Shown here: positions 1 to 8,240 of the stretch, in pieces
Position numbering within the stretch: position 1 is the stretch's first letter
How the letters are laid out: each line of letters starts with the position of its first letter
NCBI GenBank assembly: GCA_030425145.1
Contig: JAUHVK010000022.1
Location: 17,985-81,984, forward strand
Length of the DNA stretch: 64,000 bases
From: Alphaproteobacteria bacterium
GTDB taxonomy: Bacteria; Pseudomonadota; Alphaproteobacteria; Rhodobacterales; Rhodobacteraceae
Direction: 5' to 3'
Program-made: the position numbers and the translations under genes
The notes under the pieces: model-generated
Database searches by the model: none
What the model saw: only the letters and a program-made list of their open reading frames with translations
What the model was told of the DNA's origin: nothing

Positions 1-1011
1 GATGCCTATTTCCAGGGTGAGGCAGTGATGCGGGTCGAAGGTCGCATCCCTTTCCGGGGCTGGAGCATGGTCTCCTTCACCACTTATGCCAGCGTGCGCG
101 AACGGGTGAACGCGGTTCTGGCGCTTGAAATTATGGGATTCGCGATTCTGCTCGCACTCGCGTTCTATGCACTCAGCCGCAAGACCGCGTTGCGAATGGC
201 GCTCTTCCAGCGCGAGTCGGCAGAGCTTCGCGCATTGAACCAAAGGCTACAGCGGGAAATCGCCGAACGCGAAAGGGTGCAGGAGACGCTCGCCGTGGCG
301 GAACAGACGCTGGCGCAAAGCTCCAAACTCGCCGCCCTTGGCGAGATGTCGGCAGCGGTGAGCCACGAATTGAACCAACCGCTGGCGGCGATGAAAACCT
401 ACCTTGCCGGGGCCAAGCTTTTGATGCGCCGTAATCGGTCTGAAGAAGCGCTCGCCGCCTTCAGCCGGATCGACGATCTGATCGAACGGATGGGCGGCAT
501 CACGCGCCAGTTGAAAAGCTACGCGCGAAAGGGGCAAGAGGCGTTTTCGCCAGTGAATATGGGCGATGCACTGGCTTCATCCCTGTCGATGATGGAGCCA
601 CAGCTTAAGTCCCGTAAGGTGAAGATCACCAAGATCCTACCCGAGGAGAAGGTGCTGGTGATGGGCGACCGAATGCGGATCGAACAGGTGATGATCAACC
701 TTCTGCGCAACGCGCTCGATGCGACGAAAACCGTTTCGGACCCGCAGCTTGAGATCATTCTGGCAAGCGGTGAGACTGCGACCCTCACGATCCGGGACAA
801 CGGGCACGGGATTGAAGACCTCGATGCGCTGTTCGAGCCCTTTTACACCACCAAGCAGCCCGGCGATGGCGTCGGGCTGGGTCTTGCCATTTCCTCGGGG
901 ATCGTAAACGACCTTGGAGGACGGCTGCTGGCCCGCAACGCAGAAGAAGGTGGGGCGGTGTTCGAAATGCAGCTTCCGATATTGAACGACCAAACGCAGG
1001 CGGCGGAGTGA
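1..1011 (+). CDS. dctB: DctB-like sensor histidine kinase, 5'-truncated by the window edge
   Basis: The reading frame is open from base 1, so the start codon and most of the periplasmic sensor domain lie outside the window. What remains is the end of the sensor region, one transmembrane helix (about codons 40-55), a charged coiled-coil linker and a complete kinase core. Visible motifs are the H-box around SHELNQPLAAMKTYL, the N-box NLLRNALDAT, the G1 box DNGHGIEDLDALFEPFYTTK and the G2 box GVGLGLAIS. In this family the kinase senses C4-dicarboxylates in the periplasm and phosphorylates the partner regulator, which starts a few bases downstream. The H-box with NQPLAAMKTY is typical of DctB, but a paralogous kinase for another organic acid cannot be excluded because the sensor domain is missing. 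Confidence 0.85.
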   Translation, partial: DAYFQGEAVMRVEGRIPFRGWSMVSFTTYASVRERVNAVLALEIMGFAILLALAFYALSRKTALRMALFQRESAELRALNQRLQREIAERERVQETLAVAEQTLAQSSKLAALGEMSAAVSHELNQPLAAMKTYLAGAKLLMRRNRSEEALAAFSRIDDLIERMGGITRQLKSYARKGQEAFSPVNMGDALASSLSMMEPQLKSRKVKITKILPEEKVLVMGDRMRIEQVMINLLRNALDATKTVSDPQLEIILASGETATLTIRDNGHGIEDLDALFEPFYTTKQPGDGVGLGLAISSGIVNDLGGRLLARNAEEGGAVFEMQLPILNDQTQAAE

Positions 1012-1016
1012 CCCAA

Positions 1017-2351
1017 ATGGGAAAAGCCATGAAGATTGCCATTGTCGATGACGAAAAGGACATGCGCCAGTCGATCAGCCAATGGCTGGCACTGTCGGGC
1101 TATGACACCGAAACATTCGCCAGCGCCGAAGAGGCGCTTGGCACCGTGGGCGCCGATTACCCGGGCATCGTGATATCCGACATCAAGATGCCGGGCATGG
1201 ATGGCATTCAGCTCCTCCGCAAATTGATGGGATCGGACAGCGCGTTGCCGGTCATCATGATCACCGGTCACGGCGATGTACCGATGGCGGTCGAAGCAAT
1301 GCGCATCGGGGCGTTCGACTTTCTGGAAAAGCCGTTCAACCCGGACCGCATGTCGGACCTTGCCAAGAAGGCGACCAACGCGCGCCGCCTGACGCTCGAC
1401 AACCGGGCGCTGCGCCGCGAGTTGGGCGACGGCACGCAGATGATGCGCAAGCTGATCGGCACCAGCCCCGCGATGGAGCGTTTGCGCGAGGACATTCTCG
1501 ATCTCGGGCAAGCCGACGGGCACGTGTTGATCGACGGCGAAACAGGCACTGGCAAGACGCTGGTGGCCCATGCGCTGCACGCCGTGGGCAGCCGGGCAGG
1601 CAAGAAATTCGTTCTGATCTCCTGCGCGGCGATGGATGAGGACACGTTGATCCGTCGTCTCTTCGGCCCGATGCAACCCGATGACATGCGCCTTCCCGCA
1701 GTGGAAGAGGCGCGGGGCGGGACGCTTGTGCTGGAAGATATCGAGGCTCTGTCGGATGCCGCACAGGCGCGTCTGCTTACCATGATCAACGATCAGGGCA
1801 CGCCACCAGAAACGCGCATCGTTGCGATCTGCAACCTTCAGGACGAAGGCCGCACTTGCGAAGACGCGCTGCGCCCGGACCTCTACTACCGTCTTGCCGC
1901 GCTCAAAATCACCGCACCGCCGCTGCGCAACCGTGGTGAGGACATCCTGACACTCTTCACGGCTTTGGCCGATCAGTTTGCCGACGAATACGGCTGCGAC
2001 GCCCCGCAGGTCAGCGCACAGGAAGCTGCGCAGCTGTTGCAGGCTCCGTGGCCGGGCAACGTACGCCAGCTTATCAACCTGGCCGAACGCGCCGTGCTGC
2101 AATCGCGCCGGGGCACGGGCACCATCGCCTCGCTGCTGATGTCCGACCACGACGAGATGCAGCCGGTGATGACGACCGAGGGCAAGCCGCTCAAGGAATA
2201 TGTCGAGGCGTTTGAACGGATGCTGATCGACAACACCATGCGCCGCCATCGCGGGTCGATTGCATCGGTGATGGAAGAACTCTGCCTGCCGCGCCGGACC
2301 CTGAACGAAAAGATGGCCAAGTACGGCTTGCAGCGCTCCGATTACCTCTAG
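1017..2351 (+). CDS. dctD: DctD-like response regulator, AAA+ domain lacking the GAFTGA loop
   Basis: Partner regulator of the upstream kinase. The ATG at 1017 is preferred because GGAG sits 8 bases upstream; GTG 1008 and ATG 1029 are in-frame alternatives. The receiver domain covers about residues 5-120 with acidic residues D11/D12 and phosphoacceptor D55 (ISDIKMPGMDG). An AAA+ domain follows, with Walker A GETGTGKT near residue 175 and Walker B GGTLVLED near 235. The C-terminus is a Fis-type helix-turn-helix ending in LPRRTLNEKMAKYGL, as in DctD. Between LFG (about residue 215) and GGTLVLED, where sigma-54 activators carry GAFTGA, there is a shorter stretch with no trace of the motif. The protein therefore probably does not remodel sigma-54 polymerase in the usual way. 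Its likely target is a C4-dicarboxylate (TRAP) transporter, by family. Confidence 0.85.
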   Translation: MGKAMKIAIVDDEKDMRQSISQWLALSGYDTETFASAEEALGTVGADYPGIVISDIKMPGMDGIQLLRKLMGSDSALPVIMITGHGDVPMAVEAMRIGAFDFLEKPFNPDRMSDLAKKATNARRLTLDNRALRRELGDGTQMMRKLIGTSPAMERLREDILDLGQADGHVLIDGETGTGKTLVAHALHAVGSRAGKKFVLISCAAMDEDTLIRRLFGPMQPDDMRLPAVEEARGGTLVLEDIEALSDAAQARLLTMINDQGTPPETRIVAICNLQDEGRTCEDALRPDLYYRLAALKITAPPLRNRGEDILTLFTALADQFADEYGCDAPQVSAQEAAQLLQAPWPGNVRQLINLAERAVLQSRRGTGTIASLLMSDHDEMQPVMTTEGKPLKEYVEAFERMLIDNTMRRHRGSIASVMEELCLPRRTLNEKMAKYGLQRSDYL

Positions 2352-2357
2352 GCGGGT

Positions 2358-2403
2358 AAGCCCTTTCGAAAGGGCTTGGGACGGATTTTCGAAAATCCGT
2401 CCC
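2358..2403. terminator. Two tandem perfect palindromes between convergent genes
   Basis: Positions 2358-2377 form a perfect 20-base palindrome and 2378-2403 a perfect 26-base palindrome, directly abutting. Both are centred on TTCGAA. They fill the gap between the dctD stop (2351) and the ornithine cyclodeaminase stop (2410, minus). There is no long T-run, so bidirectional termination or RNA 3'-end stabilisation is an inference. Confidence 0.6.
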
Positions 2404-2409
2404 GCTCGC

Positions 2410-3453
2410 TCACCCAGCGGCGCGCATCAGCATCCCGAAAAGGTCACGCGGGTCGTCCGGGTCAGCCAGCAGATCCAGCGGCAGGTTCAACCGGGTCTCG
2501 AGGGTCAAATCGTGTACGACGCGCAGGGCCGAGAAATCCTCGATCGCAAAGCCCACACTGTCGAACAGCGTAATCTCGCGCGCATCGCGGCGGCCCGGCA
2601 CCGCGCCGGTGATCACCTGCCACAGCTCGGTCACCGGATGATCCGGGTCCAATTGCTGGATTTCGCCCTCGATCCGCGTCTGCGGCGGGTACTCCACAAA
2701 GATCGACGACCGGCGCAGGATCGCGCTTGCCAGTTCCGTCTTGCCCGGACAGTCCCCGCCGATGGCGTTGATGTGTACGCCACTGCCGACCATGTTGTCG
2801 GTGAGGATTGTCGCGTATTGCTTGTCCGCCGTGCAGGTGGTCAGAATTTGCGCGCCTTCGATCGCCTCTTCGGCGCTGCTGCAGGCAACGACGCTCAAAC
2901 CCGTGCCTGAAAGGTTTGCGGCGCATTTCACGGTCGCGGCCGGATCCTTGTCGTAAAGGCGCACGGTGTCGATCCCGCAGATCGCCTGCATGGCAATGCT
3001 CTGGAATTCGGCCTGAGCGCCATTGCCGATCATCGCCATGGTCTTCGCCCCCTTGGGGGCAAGGTGCTTGGCCGCAACAGCCGACATCGCAGCCGTGCGC
3101 AGCGCTGTAAGCAATGTCATCTCAGACAAGAGGACCGGATAGCCCGTATCCACATCCGCCAGTAGCCCAAAGGCGGTCACGGTCTGCAAGCCTTCCGACG
3201 TGTTCTTGGGATGCCCGTTCACGTATTTGAACGCATAGAGCGTGTCATTTGCCGTGGGCATGAGTTCGATCACACCTACCGGGCTGTGTGCGGCGACACG
3301 GGGTGTTTTGTCGAAGCTTTCCCAGCGGCGGAAATCTTCTTCGATCGCTTCGGCGATGCGACGGACCATTTTAGCCAGACCGACACGATGCACGAGCTGC
3401 ATCATGTGATCGACCGAAACGAAGGGCACCAATGCCTTTTCTGACGGTTGCAT
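2410..3453 (-). CDS. ocd: Ornithine cyclodeaminase
   Basis: The 347-residue protein belongs to the ornithine cyclodeaminase/mu-crystallin family, which converts L-ornithine to L-proline and ammonia with bound NAD. The dinucleotide-binding segment AMIGNGAQAEFQSIA lies near residue 140, and the conserved family stretch HINAIGGDCPGKTELA near residue 230. The N-terminal half carries the substrate-domain pattern with TPRVAAHSPVGVIELMPT and YAFKYVNGHP. Length is normal for the family. It lies 10 bases downstream of the arginase gene on the same strand, so the pair should convert arginine to ornithine and then proline. Other members of this family act on alanine or other imines, but the arginase neighbour makes ornithine the most likely substrate. 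Confidence 0.92.
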   Translation of the reverse strand: MQPSEKALVPFVSVDHMMQLVHRVGLAKMVRRIAEAIEEDFRRWESFDKTPRVAAHSPVGVIELMPTANDTLYAFKYVNGHPKNTSEGLQTVTAFGLLADVDTGYPVLLSEMTLLTALRTAAMSAVAAKHLAPKGAKTMAMIGNGAQAEFQSIAMQAICGIDTVRLYDKDPAATVKCAANLSGTGLSVVACSSAEEAIEGAQILTTCTADKQYATILTDNMVGSGVHINAIGGDCPGKTELASAILRRSSIFVEYPPQTRIEGEIQQLDPDHPVTELWQVITGAVPGRRDAREITLFDSVGFAIEDFSALRVVHDLTLETRLNLPLDLLADPDDPRDLFGMLMRAAG

Positions 3454-3463
3454 GGGGCGCTCC

Positions 3464-4390
3464 TCAGATCATGCGCGGGGTGGGGCGGTCAAAGATGCGG
3501 CGACCCAGTGCCGAAGCGGCAAGATCGACCATCAGTTGAGCCGTGCGCCCACGCTCGTCGAGCATCGGGTTCAGCTCCACGAGGTCGAGCGAGGTCATCA
3601 GCCCACTGTCGCAGAGCATCTCCATCACCAGATGCGCCTCGCGCACCGTTGCGCCGCCGGGCACAGTGGTCCCCACCGCCGGCGCAAAGGCCGGGTCAAT
3701 GAAATCCACGTCCAGGGATACGTGCAGCGCACCGCCCGCTTTGGCCACATCAGCGAGGAACGGCTTGAGCAGGGCCGCCACGCCGGTTTCGTCGATGGCG
3801 CGCATGTCGTAACCGCGCACGCCTGTGCCTGCCATCAGTTCACGTTCCGGCAGATCGACGGAGCGCAGACCGATGATGCAGGTCTGGCCGGGCGGCACGA
3901 TGGCGGGTAGGGCGGGGAAGCCATCAAAGCCGCTTTGTCCCGTGGCATAGGCCAGCGGTGTGCCGTGCAGGTTGCCCGAGGTGGTGGTCTCCAGCGTGTT
4001 GTAGTCGCTGTGCGCATCAAGCCAGAGCACAAATTGCGGGCGGTTCTGCTCCGCCATATGCGCGGCCACACCCGGCACGGTGCCCAGAGACAGTGCGTGA
4101 TCGCCACCCATGAAGATCGGCAGGCCCTGCTGCATTGCCTCCTGCGCGGTGCGCATCAGCGCCGTGGTCCAGCCAATGGTTTCCGACAGGTTCACCAGAC
4201 CGTCCCGTTCCGGGATGTCATTGGCATCCGGCGCGACATTGCCAAGATCGGTCACGCTGTGCCCCAGCGCGGTCAGAGCACGGGCGATCCCGGCAGTGCG
4301 ATAGGCGTCGGGGCCCATCAGGCATCCTTTGCGGGCCTTGCCGCAATCGAGCGGAGCACCCACCAGTACGATTTTCTGAGACTGCATCAA
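3464..4390 (-). CDS. rocF: Arginase
   Basis: The 308-residue protein is a ureohydrolase, splitting L-arginine into ornithine and urea at a dinuclear manganese site. The metal-binding motifs are all present: GGDHALSLGT (about residue 100), DAHSDYNT (about 125) and SLDVDFIDPAFAPAVGT (about 225). The NLHGTPLA segment between them is typical of true arginases rather than agmatinases. It is the first gene of a two-gene unit with ocd and is divergent from an Lrp-type regulator across 124 bases, a common layout for an arginine-responsive local activator. The start ATG at 4390 has few alternatives nearby. Confidence 0.95.
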   Translation of the reverse strand: MMQSQKIVLVGAPLDCGKARKGCLMGPDAYRTAGIARALTALGHSVTDLGNVAPDANDIPERDGLVNLSETIGWTTALMRTAQEAMQQGLPIFMGGDHALSLGTVPGVAAHMAEQNRPQFVLWLDAHSDYNTLETTTSGNLHGTPLAYATGQSGFDGFPALPAIVPPGQTCIIGLRSVDLPERELMAGTGVRGYDMRAIDETGVAALLKPFLADVAKAGGALHVSLDVDFIDPAFAPAVGTTVPGGATVREAHLVMEMLCDSGLMTSLDLVELNPMLDERGRTAQLMVDLAASALGRRIFDRPTPRMI

Positions 4391-4415
4391 TCCTGTCCTC
4401 GTGATCGAAGGGAAT

Positions 4416-4465
4416 CTTTGGCTAGGATATAGAGTGCAATCCGGGCAACGGAAAATTGGCCAAAG
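4416..4465. promoter_or_regulatory. Inverted repeat in the arginase/Lrp divergent promoter region
   Basis: CTTTGGC (4416-4422) and GCCAAAG (4459-4465) form an inverted repeat with a 36-base spacer in the gap between the divergent arginase and Lrp genes. Widely spaced half-sites fit the DNA wrapping by Lrp octamers. The assignment is inferred from position and symmetry only. Confidence 0.3.
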
Positions 4466-4514
4466 TGATCAAAACGGGATACTATTATTCAAACTGGTAA
4501 GCTTCAGGATCAAT

Positions 4515-4943
4515 ATGGACAGCACCGACAAGAAACTCATCTCGATCCTCCGCCACAATGGCCGGGCATCGGTCTCTGATCTGGCAACGACGCTCAACCT
4601 GTCTCGTGCGACTGTGCGGTCGCGGCTCGACCGCTTGCAAGCCTCGGGGGATGTCGTGGGCTTTACTGTGGTTCTGAAAGAGGACGTGGCCCACGATCCG
4701 GTGCGCGCCCTGATGATGATCGGGATTGAAGGGCGCGGGACGGATCGGGTGGTTCGCCAATTGACCGCATTGCCCGAGGTCCGTGCGCTCCACTCCACCA
4801 ACGGGCGGTGGGACGTGATTGCGGAATTGGGGACCGAGACACTCGAAGCACTGGACGACGTGCTGTACCGCATCCGTCGGTTTGACGGCGTGTCTCAGTC
4901 CGAAACGTCTCTACTGCTTTCGACCCGAAAAAGCGGCGCTTAG
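4515..4943 (+). CDS. Lrp/AsnC family transcriptional regulator
   Basis: The 142-residue product has the standard two-domain layout: an N-terminal winged helix-turn-helix beginning MDSTDKKLISILRHNGRASV and a C-terminal RAM ligand-binding domain (about residues 65-135). The open frame runs back to 4401, but ATG 4515 has AGGAT just upstream and gives the normal family length. It is divergent from arginase-ocd and is probably their arginine- or ornithine-responsive regulator, as local Lrp proteins often control the facing operon. Its stop codon overlaps the stop of the convergent dsbB gene (4940-4943). Confidence 0.9.
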   Translation: MDSTDKKLISILRHNGRASVSDLATTLNLSRATVRSRLDRLQASGDVVGFTVVLKEDVAHDPVRALMMIGIEGRGTDRVVRQLTALPEVRALHSTNGRWDVIAELGTETLEALDDVLYRIRRFDGVSQSETSLLLSTRKSGA

Positions 4944-5407
4944 GCCGGTTTCCGCGCCGCTGCGATCCACAGGCCCATGAGCACCAGCGAAATCACCATG
5001 TTCCAGCTTGCCATGGACAGGCCGAACATTTCCCACGGCACTTCATCACAGCGCACCAGCGGGGCGCTCATGATCTGGTCGAAAAGCTCATCCGTGGACA
5101 ACCCGCCAATCGGACCCGAGGTGCAGGTGGTCGGACCTTCCCACCAGCCGCGTTCGACGCCGGTGTGGTAGGCGCCAACTGCCGCCGTGGCAAATGCCGC
5201 CAAAGCGCCAATCCATGCCAGAACGGCGTTCCCGAACCGAAGCGCCACCGCGCCGATCGCAATCGCCACCACATGCGGATAGCGCTGCCAGATGCAGAGT
5301 TTGCATGGCGGCAAGCCACCGATGTACTGAAACGCCAAGGCGCCCAGCATCAAGGCAAGAGACCCGCCCGCGGCGAGCAGCATCAGCGTCCGACGATTCA
5401 GACTCAT
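4940..5407 (-). CDS. dsbB: DsbB-type disulfide bond formation protein
   Basis: The 155-residue inner-membrane protein has four hydrophobic segments. The first periplasmic loop carries the redox pair in PPCKLCIWQRYPH (CxxC, about residues 35-38). The second loop holds the other pair, cysteines in GPTTCTSG and VRCDEVPW. In the family this protein reoxidises DsbA and passes electrons to ubiquinone. It overlaps the upstream YqaA-type gene by 4 bases (ATGA), so the two are translationally coupled. Its stop codon overlaps that of the convergent Lrp gene. Confidence 0.93.
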   Translation of the reverse strand: MSLNRRTLMLLAAGGSLALMLGALAFQYIGGLPPCKLCIWQRYPHVVAIAIGAVALRFGNAVLAWIGALAAFATAAVGAYHTGVERGWWEGPTTCTSGPIGGLSTDELFDQIMSAPLVRCDEVPWEMFGLSMASWNMVISLVLMGLWIAAARKPA

Positions 5408-5982
5408 AGGAACTTCACCACGTAAAAGCCTCCGAGAAGCAGCAGAACGAACAGGGTGAACATCAGACCAAGACGCTTTTCGATAAAGCTGCGGACCGGT
5501 GCCCCGAATGCGCGCAACAGACCCGCTACGACGAAGAACCGCAAGGCCCGCGCGATCACGGATGTGACAACAAAGGTGCCCAGCGGCATCGCGGTCCAGC
5601 CGGACATGATGGTGATGACCTTGTAGGGGAAGGGTGTCACGCCAGCGATCAGCACCGCCCAGAACCCGACGCCATTGAACTTCTCATTGAACGCGGCCAT
5701 CGCCTCGGCCTTGCCAAGCGAGCTGAGGATCGGCTCGCCAATCGTGTCATAAAAGAAATAGCCGATGCTGTAGCCCAACAGCCCGCCCACAACCGACGAG
5801 ACCGTGGCCACAAGCGCGATCAGCCACGCCCGTGACGGCCGCGCGAGGATCATGGGGATCATCAAGACATCCGGGGGAATCGGAAAAACCGAGCTTTCCA
5901 CGAAGGCCACAACCGCAAGAACCCAGAGGGCGCGGGGATGGTCGGCCAATGACATCGTCCACTGGTACAGGCGCTGCAACAT
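5404..5982 (-). CDS. YqaA/DedA-related membrane protein (SNARE-associated domain)
   Basis: A 192-residue polytopic membrane protein. The motif FVESSVFPIPPDVLMIPMILA near residue 30 followed by GLLGYSIGYFF is the signature of the YqaA branch of the DedA/SNARE-associated (VTT) superfamily, whose better-studied members help maintain membrane potential or flip lipids. The frame extends to a GTG at 6018, but the ATG at 5982 has GGAG 6 bases upstream while the GTG has no ribosome-binding site. It is coupled to dsbB by a 4-base overlap. The specific substrate is not known from sequence. Confidence 0.85.
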   Translation of the reverse strand: MLQRLYQWTMSLADHPRALWVLAVVAFVESSVFPIPPDVLMIPMILARPSRAWLIALVATVSSVVGGLLGYSIGYFFYDTIGEPILSSLGKAEAMAAFNEKFNGVGFWAVLIAGVTPFPYKVITIMSGWTAMPLGTFVVTSVIARALRFFVVAGLLRAFGAPVRSFIEKRLGLMFTLFVLLLLGGFYVVKFL

Positions 5983-6104
5983 GTCGGGCTCCGCAAAGCG
6001 TTTCAGGGCTAAGACCACGCAGCACGGGACGGGTCAAGTCCACCGCCCGCAAATGCGTTTTTGCGCTGGACGAGGTGGATCAGCTTGGATAGGGATTGCG
6101 CGTG

Positions 6105-6190
6105 GCCCAAGTGGCGGAATGGTAGACGCAGGGGATTCAAAATCCCCCGCTGGCAACAGCGTGCGAGTTCGAGTCTCGCCTTGGGCACCA
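6105..6190 (+). tRNA. tRNA-Leu (anticodon CAA)
   Basis: The acceptor stem GCCCAAG (6105-6111) pairs with CTTGGGC (6180-6186), followed by encoded ACCA. The anticodon stem is 6131-6135 with 6143-6147, and the loop TTCAAAA places CAA at 6138-6140, so it decodes UUG. The T-loop GTTCGAGTC is present, and the long variable arm (about 6148-6162) is that of a class II tRNA, confirming leucine. Confidence 0.97.
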
Positions 6191-6228
6191 CCTCTTCAAA
6201 CACTTACTACTAGACCATTCCGGGCGCG

Positions 6229-6948
6229 TCATGTGACGACTAGAACCTTGTGGCTGGGCAAGTCCTGCAGGTCCGGATGATCTACATCGACCTTCTGGGC
6301 AAGTCCCAGTTGAAGGATTTGGCGCATGGCTACGCGTACAGGTCCCATATTGGTGTCATCCTGAAGCAGGAAAGCGCCTTTCGGCATCAGCGGCTTCAAC
6401 GCCAGATACTCCCGCAGATGCGTGTCTTTCGAACCGTCCAGATGCAGCAGATCAATGGTCTCTGTCGGGTTTTCATCCGCGTATTTCGGCAGTTCAACCA
6501 GTGAGTTCCCGGTGATGAAGCGGCACCGCCCGGGGAACGCCTGTGTCAACCACGCAAAGGCTGCGGGCACATAGATGTCGACACGCGCCCAGGTCGGGGT
6601 CAGTTGCCGGCAGATGTCTACCCCGGTGACCCGCAGCGCCGGGTTCGCCGACAAGGCAAGGTAGAGGCTATGACCGCCATTCACTCCGACTTCGAACATG
6701 TGCCTCGACTGACGGGCCAGCCAGAACAGATTTCTCCGTTTGCCATCGAACCGTGGGAGAAGGCCGCTGTTCAGGAAGTCAGGATCTCTGTGTGCGTAGA
6801 ACAGGTTGCCATTCAGTTCGGCGGATTGCCCCCATCGTGACAGCGTGTTGGCCAGATGCGCGTTCAAATCGTCCAGACCTGCGATCCAGGCCGGGCAGGC
6901 GAGCATCTCGTCGTAACTTTCATAGGTCGGCAAATTCAGGCGATCCAT
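6229..6948 (-). CDS. Class I SAM-dependent methyltransferase, substrate unknown
   Basis: The 239-residue protein has a Rossmann-type methyltransferase fold. Motif I is MFEVGVNGGHSLYLAL near residue 85, followed by the acidic strand VTGVDICR, and DLLHLDGSK near 165 matches the Methyltransf_24 family pattern. The open frame begins at a TTG (6951); the ATG at 6948 is preferred. The gene stands alone between the tRNA-Leu 3' end and a cytochrome c gene, on the opposite strand to the tRNA. Its codon use looks less GC-rich than that of its neighbours, which might mean acquisition, but I found no attachment-site repeat of the tRNA end. The substrate cannot be assigned. Confidence 0.75.
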   Translation of the reverse strand: MDRLNLPTYESYDEMLACPAWIAGLDDLNAHLANTLSRWGQSAELNGNLFYAHRDPDFLNSGLLPRFDGKRRNLFWLARQSRHMFEVGVNGGHSLYLALSANPALRVTGVDICRQLTPTWARVDIYVPAAFAWLTQAFPGRCRFITGNSLVELPKYADENPTETIDLLHLDGSKDTHLREYLALKPLMPKGAFLLQDDTNMGPVRVAMRQILQLGLAQKVDVDHPDLQDLPSHKVLVVT

Positions 6949-7048
6949 CAAGGCTCACTCGTTGGTTTGGTAAATATGCTGCGTGGGATCCATCCGCATC
7001 CTTTGAAGGCGTGTGGTCCGGGTGGGTCTAGGGGATGATTGAGTCCGC

Positions 7049-7357
7049 TCACTCCTCAAGCGATGCGATATAGGCCACCATATCGTCGATATTGCCGCCG
7101 ATCATGTACTCCGAATAGCGCGGCATGTCGGCATGGATCGGCTGCACGATGCGCGCACGGATTTGATCGGGTGAGCGATAGATCGCGATGGCGGCAAAGC
7201 TGGGGGGATCCTGTTTGAAGGGGCCGCCGGGATCGACCATGTGACAGCTCACGCAGTATTCCTCGGCGATCTGGCGTCCCATGGTGGCGTTGCCCTCCTG
7301 AGCTGAGGCCATACCAGCAAGGCCCATCACTGCGATTGCAAGACTTGCGCGGACCAT
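7049..7357 (-). CDS. Small periplasmic class I cytochrome c
   Basis: The 102-residue product has a cleavable signal peptide (MVRASLAIAV..ASAQ) followed by a single haem attachment motif CVSCH at residues 35-39. A likely axial methionine is M78 in HADMPRYSE. The mature protein of about 80 residues is the size of a minimal soluble electron carrier. It has no obvious redox partner next to it: the flanking genes are a methyltransferase and an ABC ATPase on the opposite strand, so its partner cannot be deduced. Confidence 0.88.
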   Translation of the reverse strand: MVRASLAIAVMGLAGMASAQEGNATMGRQIAEEYCVSCHMVDPGGPFKQDPPSFAAIAIYRSPDQIRARIVQPIHADMPRYSEYMIGGNIDDMVAYIASLEE

Positions 7358-7583
7358 CAGCCCCTCCTTCGGTTGCGCCTTTCCCGCTCATGCTACGCGC
7401 CAATAGGACATCCGGCAAAGGGTTTGGCGCAGGCGGGTCTCATGGTGCCATCGACAGAACGGTGAAATGTGGACGGTTGGAACACGATGCGATGGTATCT
7501 CCCGGATCACACGTGACCAAACGCAACGGGGGATTTTGCGCGTCCGGGCTTTTCCTTTTCCATCCGCGTGATAGCTCAGGTGC

Positions 7584-8240
7584 ATGGTGCTGACGGTTCA
7601 AAATGTGACAAAATCCTTTCCCGGTGCAGAGGGCGATGTGCCCGTGCTGCGGGGTGTGTCGCTGTCACTCGATCGCGGGGAGACTTTGGCGCTGACCGGA
7701 GAGTCCGGGTCCGGCAAGAGCACGCTTCTGCACCTTATCGGCGGGTTGGACCGTGTCGACAGCGGCTCGATCACCGTGGGCGGGCGCGAGATCACGACGA
7801 TGAACGACGCGGACCGCGCAGCGCTACGGCGGAGCGATGTGGGCGTGATCTTTCAACAGTTCAACCTGATCCCGTCACTGACGGTCGAGGCGAACATCGC
7901 CTTTCAGGCCCGTCTGGCTGGTGCGTTCGATGCGGACCATGCGGTGAGGCTGTCGAAGGCACTAGGTCTGTCCGAACACCTGACGAAATACCCCGAGGCG
8001 CTCTCCGGCGGGCAACAGCAACGGGTGGCCATCGCCCGTACTCTCACCGCGCGGCCAAAACTCGTGTTGGCGGATGAACCGACGGGAAACCTTGACGAGG
8101 CCACCGCGTCCGAGGTGTTGGGTCAGATGCTGCGCCTGGTGCGCGAAACCGGCGCGGCGCTCTTGATGGTGACGCATTCGAGCAGCGTCGCCCGCCGCAT
8201 GGAGCGCCATGTTCATCTGAGTCAGGGGCACGTGGTGTGA
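7584..8240 (+). CDS. LolD-type ABC transporter ATP-binding protein
   Basis: The 218-residue ATPase has Walker [10 protein letters not shown] (about residue 40), the signature [13 protein letters not shown], Walker [13 protein letters not shown] and the switch histidine in MVTHSS. The ADEPTGNLD form and the length place it in the MacB/LolD group that works with FtsX-like permeases. It overlaps the permease gene by 4 bases. With the AttH-like gene that follows, the set matches an AttEFGH-like cassette (ATPase, permease, secreted lipocalin-like protein). This group usually performs mechanotransmission or lipoprotein extraction rather than small-molecule uptake. Confidence 0.9.
   Translation: MVLTVQNVTKSFPGAEGDVPVLRGVSLSLDRGETLALTGESGSGKSTLLHLIGGLDRVDSGSITVGGREITTMNDADRAALRRSDVGVIFQQFNLIPSLTVEANIAFQARLAGAFDADHAVRLSKALGLSEHLTKYPEALSGGQQQRVAIARTLTARPKLVLADEPTGNLDEATASEVLGQMLRLVRETGAALLMVTHSSSVARRMERHVHLSQGHVV

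Noticed and set aside
843..2249. Long open frame (468 codons) antisense to dctD
   Set aside because: It is the shadow of a high-GC gene: histidine-, arginine- and alanine-rich, no domain motifs, fully overlapping a clear response regulator.
6105..6951. tRNA-Leu with adjacent methyltransferase as an island integration site
   Set aside because: No integrase gene is next to the tRNA and no second copy of its 3' end was found nearby.
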